Shown: positions 34,701 through 46,800 of the stretch, one piece after another
Position numbering within the stretch: position 1 is the first letter of the stretch
How the letters are laid out: each line of letters begins with the position of its first letter
Assembly (NCBI RefSeq): GCF_050624435.1
Contig: NC_134539.1
Span: 143,564,025 to 143,628,024 of the forward strand
Length of the DNA: 64,000 nucleotides
DNA from: Tenrec ecaudatus
Lineage: Eukaryota; Chordata; Mammalia; Afrosoricida; Tenrecidae
Direction: 5' to 3'
The notes under the pieces: model-generated
The model's input: the letters and a program-made list of their open reading frames with translations, nothing else
The model's database searches: none
Told to the model about the DNA's origin: nothing
Program-made: the position numbers and the translations under genes

Positions 34701-37700
34701 GCCCCTTTAGACCGAGTCTCTTGTTGCTAACACACAAGTGGGCACCTTGCCGTCCCTTAATCATGATCAAACCAGCAAGGGGATCATTTCCCAAGGAAAT
34801 AGAGAGGACCTCGGCTCCCGCAGGCCCCTCATCCACCTGGTCCAGCCTAGATTGGGGAGTGGCTGTGGGAATCGAGCAGTCTTCACTGTAGGGACCAATG
34901 GTAGGTTTGGGAATGGTGGTCCTGAGCTGTGCAGTACACAGGCCCCGGGCTGCACAGGACAGCCCGGTCTGGAAGGTTCCGTGCCCGCCCCTGCTGACGT
35001 GGCGCCAGGCATCAGGCTAAGCAAAGGAAGATGGAAGGGTCCCCAGTGTTCGCCTAAGGCAATGCTGGGGCGCTACCGCCATGTGCTTCTGGGTAGTGTG
35101 ATGCCACAGGCTGGGCCAGGATTACCCAGCTGCCTGGACTCCTGGCCACAGCCTGCGGTGGGGGGGCATGGACAGTGGGCATTCTACTAAGCAGGACAGG
35201 AAGGCTCTGGGGACTACTCTGAGGGGCCAGGACCCATGGTTCCGAGTGAGCTGAGTTGGAGGAGGGCTAGGACAAGGGTGGTGCTCTGTGTGCCCAAAGT
35301 GCCTGAGACTGGTACTCATGTTAGGCTAGACCGTGGGACTCGATTCCCCATCACAGAAGCCGAGGAAAGGGATCCCAGGCCTGCCCATCCCCGAGAGAAG
35401 CGCACACACCAAACCCAGACCTGCCCCGAGAGCCAAGCATAGCTCTAAAGAATAACCAAACTAACAACCGCCTGCCACCCAGTGGATTCTGACTCACGGC
35501 GACACTGCGGGGCAGAGTGGAACTGCCCCCCGAGCGTTTCTGAGGCTGTACATCTTTACGGGAACAGCCAGCCTCATCTTCCTCTTGTGGAGGGGCTGAT
35601 GGGCTTGAACTCTTGATCTTGTGGTTAGCTGACCCACAGCACCGCCAGAACCCGTCTAAAGCCTAAGTCCAAACCAAGAAGCACAAAACCTAGGGCCACA
35701 AATCTGAAATGAGTGCCACTGATCACACCAACGAGATTCTCTGCCTTCGAAAGCCTTCATGTGCGTGCCCCTTTACATAGCCACGCTGGCAACGCCACAA
35801 CAGTGCCTTACATGTACACACCTCACTCGACGACAGGCAACGCAAAGAAACCAAACACCTTCGAAAAGTCTCTCCTCAGCAGAAACAAAGCGCTTCCAGA
35901 AAACTAAACCCCAACTCAGCGACCCTATAGGACAGAGTAGAACTGCTCTGGAGGGTGGCAGAGAGGAATTCTTCTTGAACCTGACCCTGCTGGTTCGTAG
36001 ACCCAATGCTTAACTGAGTGGGACACTGCGGCTCCTTACAAATGGCTTCATCCCAATTCAACCCACTGCCATCAAGTGGGTTCCAGTGACTCTCCACGGG
36101 ACTCCCGAGGCTGTAAATGTGGACAGGAGCAGACCGCCTCATCGATAGGAGAGCTCACTCAGGGTCATTGCCTGGTGCTCAGTCACGGCCCAGTCACCGA
36201 GGGCCGTGATGGGCACTATCATGAGTTCTCATGAAGTGTCCTGACCCAAATTTGGTCTGGACCGAAACCCTGTGCCTATGACCTCCCTGCTATGTCACCC
36301 CCACCCCACTCAGCATCTGCATCCAAGCTGAAAGTAGGGACTGGGGGGCCCTGGAGGGAGGGATGCTACCTCGGTGAGGCTCAGGTGTGGTCACTTCCAC
36401 TTCTGTGTACTCCACATCCAGGTCCAGCAGCTCTGCACAAAGGAACCGCAGTGGCCTGGGGTTAGACAGACTTTCCTTCCAGGGCTGCAGCCCCAACCGG
36501 AGGTCGCCATCCAAACGAATACATTTTTCTCTATTCTCAGGGGGAAGGTGGAGATGGGGCTATGAATGAACTCCATTCCAAATGGGTCCCAGACACAGCG
36601 CTCTCTCTGATGCCCCCTGGGGTGCATGCAAGTGGCTAACAGGTTTGACTGCAGGATGAAAAGGTTGAGGGGGGCGTTCACATACAGGAGCCTCGGAAGA
36701 AAAGTCTGAAGATCTCCTTCCGAAACCAGCCATGGAAAGGCCTATGGACACGCAGGGGGTCCTCAGGAGTTAGAAGGGACCTGGTGTGCCTGCGTGTCTG
36801 TGTCTATAGACACAAGAAATAGCCCAATACGGGCCACTAGGCAACTCCATCCCGCCTCACCTCCTGAAATGCTGGATGCTGCTCCCCAGCCCCGAGCAGA
36901 GAAGGCGAGACCCGACGCTGAAAGGGTCTCAGAAACCAGGGCAGGGTCGCCAGCCTTAAACATGCATGTTTAGAGCGTCTGGCGTACACGTGGAAAGTAT
37001 TTTAACAAGATCATTTGGGGCGCTATAGTGAAATCTCATAAGTTACTAAAAGACTGTCTTGTCTTGTTTAGAAAGCCCCAGTCACTCTGGGTTTCTCGCC
37101 ATCGAGTGAAACAGGATGTCGGAGGTTAAGGATACAGGTGCACTTACAGAGTCCCTCTCAGCTGTGGGCGGAAACAACTAACATCCTGTTTTCTTAAGAA
37201 GACCCTACCCAAGAGAAGCCATCCTGCAAGCCAGTGACCAGTCCATCCTTGGAGTCTTGTCCTGATCCCTGTTAGAAACTTCCTGTTTTGTTTTTTTTTA
37301 ATTAAAAGATCATTTTAGTGGGGAGCAGGGAGGGAGGGGAAAAAATGAGGAGCTGATGCCAGGGGCTTAAGTGGAGAGCAAATGTTTTGAGAATGATGAG
37401 GGCAATGAATGTACAAATGTGCTTTACACAGTTGATGTATGTATGGATTGTGATAAGAGTTGTATGAGCCCCTAATCAAATGATTAAAAATATATAAATA
37501 AAAAAAATAAAAGATCATTTTACTGGGGGCTCTGACAACTCTCATCACAATCCATGCATCGATCATATCAGGCATATCTGTACATATGTTGCCATCGTTC
37601 TTTTCTAGACGCCCTTGGGATCAGCTCCTCTTTGTTTCCCTCCCTCTCCCCCACTGGTGGCCCTTTGATAGATTATAAATTACTATTATTTTCATATCTC

Positions 37701-40532
37701 ACACCGACCGCTGTCTCCCTTCCCCCTTGGTTTCTGTTGCTCTTCCCCCTGGAAGGGAGTGTGTGGTTATGTGTTGATCGTTGGGATTGGTTCCCCTTCC
37801 TCTCCACTCTTACCCCTACCCTTCTGGTATCACTATTCTCATTCCTGTTCCTGGGTTCCATGAGAAACTTCCTTTTTTAAGTTATAACCAGTTCTTTGCA
37901 ACTGGAGTCTGGGTCTCATACAAGACACCCGATAGGCACTCTGCAGAAAGCCCTCTGGTTGCCACGTTCTGTGACAGCCTAGCCCAGCGGTTCTCAACCT
38001 GGGGGTCGAACGACCCTTTCACAGGGGATGCCCGATTCATGACAGTAGCAAAATTACAGCGATGAAATAGCAACGAAAATAATGTTATGGTTGGGGGACA
38101 CCACACATGAGGAACTGTCTGAAAGGGTCGCGGCGTGAGGAAGGTTGAGGACCTCTGGCTTAGCCATTACAGGGGCCTGAGTGGGAGGTGGTGGGGGGTG
38201 GGGTAAACGTGCCCCTAGGTCTTGACCGGCTTTGTTTTTTCCCCTTGCTAACGATTCTTTGTAATGTTGAGGTTTCTAAAGATAAGATTTCATTACATAA
38301 TTACCTTTATTTTCATTTACTGGTTTAGTTGCATGGTTTCCAACATCTTCGTTGTAGCCTAGTTGAAAAATAACGTAATGAATTAGGAAGCATGAGACTG
38401 GGCATTTTAGTTTTCTATAACTTTTTTGAGAACTCAGCGCCACTCACAGGGAGTGCAGCATGCTTTTCTGTGAGGAAGCAGGGAGCTGGCAGTGGCCCTG
38501 TGTCGGGGTTCTGGACCCTTCCCCCTCCCACCAGACCTGTTGTGCGGGCTCTTTCTAGGCCCAGTGGGAAGTCTCCCATTCTGAGAGAGACCCTATGTAT
38601 GCTTCTATTTGTGAATCAGAGACATCTCATGGAACAAGCTTATTAGAAATTAAACTACCTTCTGGAAGGGACTGGCCAGGAGCCACAAACAGGAAGAAGT
38701 TTGTGAGCTCCCCTCATTTCTTCACGGGAACAAGGCTGGAAGCTGAAGCAATACCTCTGCTTGCCACTCACCAGGTTTTGAGTAAAACAAGATTGGTTTT
38801 TGTCTTTTCTAAATCAAGTGGTTTTTATCTAGAACATTTCTTACAAATAACATGAATACTGTTTCTAAAGGGTAAATTTTTCATCTACATTTGAAATTAC
38901 TATGATGATTAAGATACATTCATAAACTGAACTAATCCATGCAGACCATATAATAAAAGTTGGAGTATTTCTTACACTCTGAAATTGGGGGAGGGGATAT
39001 TTATTATATAAAGTTGTAATTATATATTAAAGTATTATGCTTGAATAGAAACTTAAACCAGCCTGTAGAGTACCGCTGTGCTAGTGTATAAATAATACAA
39101 ACTGTCCACTAAAGGTATTGTTTTCTGTATCACCTCAATTTCCTCTGCTAAATAGCCACCGACACTTTTTGGAATCGATAATATGATTGGTCATTTCTTA
39201 TTGTGTGACTAATTTCATGTTCAAAGTCTCCTAAGAAAGAAGGGAGCAGTGGGTTAATTAGGGTGTGAGGTAGTACCGATGAAGAACACAGCTTTCCCCC
39301 AGATCCTGGATGCTTCCTCCCCCCAACTACCATGATCCGAATTCTACCTTGCAGGCCTGGATAGGGCAGAGGCTGTACACTGGTGCATATGGGAGCTGGA
39401 GGAACAGGGAATCCAGGGTGGATGATACCTTCAGGACCAAGGGTGTGAGGGATGATGCTGGGAGAGTGGAGGGTGAGTGGGTTGGAAAGGGGGAACTGAT
39501 TATAAGGATCCACATGTGACCTCCTCCCTGGGAGAGGGACGGCAGAGAAGGGGGGGAAGGGAGACTCCAGATAGGGCAAGATATGACAAAATAACGATGT
39601 ATAAATTACCAAGGGCACATGAGGGAGGGGGGAAAGGGGAGGGAGGGGAAAAAAAAGAGGACCTGATGCAAGGGGCTTAAGTGGAGAGCAAATGCCTTGA
39701 GAATGATTGGGGCAGGGAATGTATGGATGTGCTTTACACAATTGATGTATGTATATGTATGGATTGTGATAAGAGTTGTATGAGCCCCAATAAATTGTTA
39801 AAAAAAGAAAAAAGAAAGAAGGGAGCAGGTTGAAGAAACGCTTTGCAACTTGAGGGAGTCGTGATTGTACCATAGTGACTGTTGGCTTCGGTGTTGGGGT
39901 CTGATGATATCTTCTCACTATTGGCGTTCAGAAGTGGTACTGCCGGCCTTAAGATGAAAATTTGAAAAGGAAAAAAAAATAGAACATCTTTTACCTCAAA
40001 CCACTGAGATAACCCAGGGGAGAGAAAAAACTGGGAAGAATTTCCCAAGGTCAGGAAGACTTTGTTTTTTCACTTTTAAAATGATCATTCTTTTAACCCG
40101 GAAATGATTTAAAAATAAAGGTTTTTTGTTTTGTTTTGTTTTTTGCTTTCAAAATGAGGGTCAAGGCCAGAGGGGCCAATAATACCTGGAATCCATCATC
40201 AGGTGCCCCTAATGGCTGGGGGCCCCTCAACTCTGCATCGCACGGGACTACGCCTCTTGAGAACACAGGGATTGTCTTCCCACTTGGGAATTTTAGACTT
40301 CACAGAACAATAAAAATCCAAAAAATTTTTAGGCTAATGTAAATTTGTCAAATCTTTCTCCAAGTAACTACAATTTAAAAATCCACCTACCACCAACAGA
40401 ATAATATTTAAAAACAACAGCAATGGGGATTTCACATGTAATCGTTTAGGAAGGACATGATCTCATAATAAAAAGCCATTCTTTCTTCCCATAACAGAGC
40501 ACCTGGCGATCTTCCACAGACAGACGTCCGCG

Positions 40533-40571
<39 letters not shown>

Positions 40572-40782
40572 CTCCTACCTCAGACCTTTATTTCTGTGAA
40601 TTTGGCAAGAACCACCAAAACCTTCCTAATGGCCGGATTCTCCCTGCAGACAGCCCCCTGCCTGCCCCCTCCCCCACCATGCCACAAAGCAGCGCACTGA
40701 CCTGGACATCTCTACCGGGATCTGTTTGGCTTGAAAGAGAAAGAGGAAAACCAAAGTCAGTATGAAATCGCTGACATCCATT

Positions 40783-40818
<36 letters not shown>

Positions 40819-43800
40819 AATTATATTCGTGCTATTCAAAAATAAAAGAGAGCATTGGGAGTGGGGAGGGAGGGGAAAAAGAGGAGCTGATACCAAGGTC
40901 TCAACTAGAAAGCAAATGTTTACAAAATGATGATGGCAACATACGTGCAACTGTGCCTGATCCGACTGATGCATGGATAGTTAAAAGAGCTGTAAGAGCC
41001 CCAGTAAAATGATCCTTAAATAAACAAACAAATAAATAAAAGAGCGCAAACACAGGTTCTCTCTCGGTCTTAAGCCCAGAGATTTCACATCTGATCCCTA
41101 GAAATCGGCCGTTTTGAGTCTTTCCACCAGGAGCAGGAGGAGACACAGACGTGACCTGAACGGGGCTGGGACCCGCTAAGCGCATCTCTTTGACTCAAGA
41201 AAACCTCCCCAAGGCAAAGGCTAACTCAATCCCTTTGCTTTGGATTCCAAGCTGGCCTGAGGCCCATGGCAGGGTTCGCTGTGGGAAGGAAGGTGTCGGG
41301 GAGCCTCTTGCTATTAGAAAACTCCCAGGGTTCCTTTGACCCACACTCCTCGGGACGGATGCCTTCTCGCCCAGGCCAGCGGCACCAGGGGCTCCGGCGG
41401 AACGCGTCTTTCCCACCCACACCCTCTGGTGGAATTCGCTGTGACTGGCAGGCCCCTCAGTGGCTACACTGAGAAAGTGCTGTCTGCCAACTGAGAAATC
41501 GGTGGTTCAAACCCACCAGCTGCTCCACAGGAGAAAGATGAGGCCGTCTGCCTCCATGAAGAGGCAGCTCCAGGGACCCAGGGAGGCAGTTCTGCCACAG
41601 CTTATAGGCTCGCTAGGCGCCATCGTCAACTCAGTGGCAATGGGTACAGGCCTCGTGCTGGCTGACTTCCATCCTGGACCCACACCCGTGCCAAGCACAG
41701 GGCCGGGATCACGGGCAAATGGCAGTTTCAATGGAAGGCATGCTGTGGGGGTATCACGACCCTCCGACTCCATTCTCTCACCTGGGACCAGGTCTTGCCC
41801 GATGCACCAGAAAAACTTCTGTTCACCCGGAGATGCCACCGTTGTCCTCCCACCCGCCAAATGATCTTTTCTGAGTGGTAATCCCTTTCATTTCTCCCTG
41901 GGGGCACCCTGGGCCTCTGTAACTCCACACCCACCCAAACCACGACCTTTGCTTCTCAAGATGGTAATCTCAGTAGAAAAAGCAATCAGCAGCAGCTACG
42001 TGGCTTCAGAGCACCCGCCCACCCACGCCATCCCTGGACACTAAGCCACCACCCAACTCTGGCCGGTTTGCTGGCAAGGGCCACCTGCCCGAATGGAAAT
42101 GAAAGAGCTGTTCTCACCCTTGGCTTTCTTCCGAAAATAGCATCTGGCCCCAAGCACCAAGGCGGCGATTATCACTCCGATGACAACCACTGCGATAAGC
42201 CCTTTCTTCCACGGGGCAAGGAAGACTAGGAGCAAAGTGAGAGGTTTGTGCTCAGCCAGCATGAAATCACATCAGCTTTAAGTAACAGATAGATTGACGT
42301 CGACAGTCCTTGCACCTGGCCTCTCACCCTTAACGGCTACTGCCAGGGAGACGCTGCACGCGGGAATTCAGGCGGTTATTTCTGCGCCCTCAAGGTCATC
42401 TAAGGCTTCAGAGGAGGGAACAAGCAGCTTGCTGGAGCACGCTCTCTGTGGACCACCTATGCAGTGCTGCTGCGCCCCTAGCGCTCCCTAAATCAGAGCC
42501 CAAACCTCCTGGTCACAGGGGGCCCCTGGGTGGACAGAGGCCCTCAAGTGAATCAGATGGCAGCTCTCTGCCAAGAGCTAGGGATCAGGACTTTATGAAA
42601 TACTGCAAATTCTTTATTAAAACTAACTCCCCCCCCCCACTTGTTACATTGAGAAGATGGGTTTCCTGTGACTGGTAAAACCAAAGGGCTTGGAGAACAT
42701 TGGCCACCCATTTCCAGTCACAGTGTGTGGTGCGTGTGTCCTGTCCACATTCGTGGGAGCGCACACCACACCCGGCTCACCTCTGACTGGCAGCACGTTG
42801 CTCTGGGGGACGATTCTGGCGCTGTTGGCTCGGTTGAAGGCTGTGCAGTAATACTGTCCTTCCTGCTCCTTGCTGGCCTGTGGCTTGTGCCACATCGCCT
42901 GGGTGTTATTGACAGTGGTGAAATAGAAGGGCTTGTCCTCATTCTCTTTGTAAAACTTATACGTGATTGGAGGGGACGCTTCATTCACTAGGCACCGAAG
43001 CATGATGGCTTTCCCAGACTCCACCTCCCCGTTCAGCAGGACAGTCAGCTTGACTTCATCAACTGGGGCTGAAAAGCAGGGACGGGATTAGCTCTGGGAA
43101 GAGAAGGGATCAGAGGAACGTGGTACAGGCATCGGTCATGGCCAGCCCCCCCCTCTCAGGCTGTGACTTGGGCTTGGATGGGGCTCCCAACTCGGCTAGA
43201 AGGGACCCCTCTATCCTCACATGCAATTAAACACAAGCCCCCAGAGGCAGACTCCTCCCCTGACCATCTCAAGAAGTACTGACCCCTCAGTTTGAGAGCA
43301 AGATTCATCAGCTCCTCTCAGTTGCATATTCTTTGGGGATTGTGTTAGAGGTGTGTGATTTCTCACTCTCTCTGCTTGTAAAGGGGCTTGGTACTAGATC
43401 TTACAAAGAAATGACCTCGTCCCACAGCCTTCTCTAGGCATCTTGATGGTGCTGTCAGGTAAGCACGGGCCTGCTAGCCCCAAGATTGGTGGTTCAGACC
43501 CACAAGCCATGCCTCGGGGCACAGATGAGGCTGTCTACTCTGGCAAAGATTTACAAAGCCTCGGCCAGTTGGAACTGACTCATAGAGGGTTGTTTTAAAA
43601 AAGTTTTGTGATTTGTTTTAGCTTTCAGCCTGTTTTCCTCCTTTTTGCATTACTTAACCGTTTCTGTCCTTGAGGCCCCTAAAGCTTTCGACTGCCCCTC
43701 CCCCAGCCCTTCCCTAGGGGGGGACCTTCTGCAAAAAGTCTGTTCCTGGCTTTTTCCGTCTCCATTCTTCTCTTTTGACTACCTACCCGTGTAGCATCTA

Positions 43801-46800
43801 CTTCTGCACAGTTAGCACCTAAACATCCTCTAGTGTAGACCATTCCCCTCACCTCAAAGCCTGGCTTTCTCCCTAAGCCTCTCCATCCCGAGGCTCTGCC
43901 AACTCCTCAATCCCAGCAGGTCCAAGCAGAACTCCCCTTCCTCCGGCCCCGTGCTCAACCACCCATGGGAGCACATGAAATGTCCCAGTCCGAGTGTGAG
44001 TGGTGGTGGTGGGCGGGTGGGGGGACTTGATTGTGGAGGTGCTGATCTGCAAAGCAGCGCACCAGAATGGCGGGGACCGCACACCAAAGACAGTCTCAGC
44101 ATGAGCTGAATCTCAGCGGGGTAGGGTGTGTGTGACAAACAGGGACTCTGGCGCCTGGGCTGCCTTCCTGTAAAATGAGATGACCTGTCTTAAGTGTTCA
44201 TGGACGTAATTACTCAAGGTACTTCACAAATGGCTGCTCACCTGGTCTGAGCTGAATGAAAGCTAACCACAAAGACTAGCCCCAAATCTATACAAAGATC
44301 AGACAGTCACCTGGACTTCCCTGCCGTCCCTGTCACAGATCCCGAGGGCTGGAGTCTTGACTCCCGGAAATGGTGAGAGCCACCAGGCTGGTCTCCCAAG
44401 ACCTCAATTTCATTCTCATCTCTGGCTCTCACCACAAGCCTCCAGTCCCCAAGAATGGCAATTGGGGTCATCACCGATGGGCTGAGCTACTTTTCCTGCT
44501 CAGATCTGTGGCTCCCCATCTATACCTTCACCCCCAGGCCACCAGACTTAACCCCCGGCCTTGTAACCGCTCCATGGCCGCTATAGCAATGGTGCATGGC
44601 TGCTCTGGGAGACCGCATCCAATGCTTTCTACCCACCCCTGGGCCAACTCTGTTTTTTTTATGAAGCCCCCCCCACCCGCCGCCAACCTCCAACCAGATG
44701 CTACCTCCCATTCCTTAGGTCCCCATCACCATCTTTGTAAGGACAGTTCAAAAGGCCATTAGTAGATATCATGAAGGTAGAGGATGGTCGGAGAGGGGGA
44801 AATGGGAAGAAGGGGGAACCCATCACAAGGTTGGATATAAAGCCCCCTACCCCACGAAGGGGAGGGATATCAGAAATATGGGTGAAGGGAGACAACAGAC
44901 AGTGTAAGATATGAAATAGTCATAACAATATAGAACTGATCAAGGGTGGGAGGCAGGCCAAAAGAGGAGCTGAAGCCAGGGGCTCAAGTGGAAAGAAAAA
45001 GCTTTGGAAGGGATGATGGCAACATACGCGCAGGCGAGCTTGCTACAGTTGAAGCATGGGATGTTATAAGAGCTGTAAGAGCTCCCAGCAAAATGATTTC
45101 TTTACAGGCCATTCTTCAGGGGCTGCCTGCTACCATGTCGTCTCTGCCAGTCTACCCTGCTATTCAAATAGGAGGCGCTTCAAAAGGGAGCGGAAAGCCA
45201 GAATGAAGAGGGTGGGATTTGTCCAGGAAAAGCGTGGCTGCTCTCAGACTCCACATTCTAGGAGGCAGGACTCGATCTGTCCACCTTGAGGTGGCCTCCG
45301 TGGCACGGGCAGACGAGCAGTTAAGTGAGGGGGCAGAGGCGGAAGCGCCTTCTAGCAGGCTGCAGCATATTTCAGAATTGCCAGTCACGGCCTCCGCCTG
45401 CCGTGTGCGAGGTACCAGACCAGAAAAAGCTCGCAGGGAGAGGGCCTCTCCCAGGCCAGTGGTGTGCTTTCTGGACTCCCAGCATCCCAGGTGAATGCCA
45501 GTCAGACCTCCACCCGCAGGTGCTCTGGATGGGACAGAGCCACCCTGACAGGAGTCAGTGGGAGAGAACAGCTAACGGAGGTGACTCTGGGGACGTAAAA
45601 AGGAACATCTACTAAGGAGACTCAAGCACACGACTTTAGGGCTCCCCAAAGTCAGAACATCTCCCCGCTTTCGAGCTTTAAGCAGTTGCGCTCAAAGGTT
45701 CTGAGAAGGAGATGATGATGAATCGCACGAATGGCCCCCACGTTGTTACCGGCTCCGTTGACCTGGACCCTGGTCCTGCTCTGACTGGTGTCTGGGTTAG
45801 CGACATTGTGGAAGTACCCACTCAATCCCTCTCCAGCCCCGAGCCTCCCACCACGTGAACGCAAGCCTGCAGCCCACGTGTGCTCCTCATGGCACAGAGA
45901 CTTACTGACCACCTTGACCTTCAGGACCTCGCTGATCATTTCAGGGTGGGAATGGCAATTGTCGGCGATACACTGGTACTCGGCATCTTTCGTCGGGCTG
46001 TCTTTGAATACCACGGGGTCGTTGGAGTCGGTTTGGTGGCTCTGTAAGACTTTTCTTGCTTTTAAAAGGCGATAAGCGATAGGGCCGGTCCCGTTCACGG
46101 ACTGGCAGTGGATCCTCACGGTCTGCCCTTTGATCACCTCAAAGCTGGTGTCGTGGAAAATCCTGGGCCGGGAGAGCATTTCTACAGCAACGGACAAAGA
46201 AACAATCGGGTGAAGGGCCTTGAACGTAGAAGCAAAACAGCCCACCCGAGAGGTGCTTTCCCCCTAAGCCCTGGCCTTTCCTTTCTTGGGCATCCGACTT
46301 TCCACGGCCTCGACGCCTTAGCTACCTTGCCCGCACTCCAGGGCATTCGAGGGTGACATAAACTCAATAACAACGGCATCTTTGTTGAGTCAGTCCTGAC
46401 TCAGGGCAGCCCTCCGCCCTGCAGAAGGAAACACTGCCCGGCCCTGAGCCTTCCAAGACTCCATGATTGTGTGGTGCCGTCCAGGCCCCTCTGAGTCACA
46501 GCAGCGCTCCCCAGGCAGCAGAAGGAAACTCTGCCCCAGTCCTGTGCCATCACCCAGCTGTGATGTTGAGCCCGTCGGTACGTTCGAGCCTCCGCTTGTC
46601 TGTCGGTTTGTTGTTCTGTGGCAGCTTGCGTGTTGCTGCGATACTGGGAGCAGCTCAAAGAGCAGCAGGGTCGTCCGAGGGGGGCAGGTTTCGGCAGAGC
46701 TTCCAGACTAAGAAGTGATCACGAAGAAGGACTCGGCTGTCCCCTCCAGAGGGCTGAGCCGCTGAAATCCTCATGGATAGCAGTGGGGCGCTGTCAGATG

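Larger units (their letters stand above)
32208..36369 (-). other. PECAM1 intron 13
   Basis: 32.2-35.4 kb is GC-rich and almost free of young SINEs; 34100-34480 resembles an L2. AfroSINEs cluster at 35.47-36.16 kb. The 241-residue open frame at 32725-33450 is chance. Confidence 0.75.
36433..38304 (-). other. PECAM1 intron 12
   Basis: Contains an AfroSINE-type 3' fragment (36685-36765), a nested pair of opposite LINE 3' ends and a SPIN copy ending 147 nt from exon 12. Confidence 0.8.
40730..42117 (-). other. PECAM1 intron 9
   Basis: Holds the AC repeat, a LINE 3' end (40856-41040) and an AfroSINE (41448-41652). No gene. Confidence 0.8.
43069..45905 (-). other. PECAM1 intron 7
   Basis: Contains an AfroSINE (43438-43593) and a LINE 3' end (44755-45107); the rest looks unique. 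No gene. Confidence 0.75.

Noticed and set aside
39148..39918. 256-residue minus-strand open frame, with similar frames at 4940-5341 and 50546-51341
   Set aside because: It is the antisense of the LINE 3' end; the Pro/Ser/Leu composition comes from the polypurine tract and recurs wherever the element does. The right end overlaps PECAM1 exon 11 only by position.
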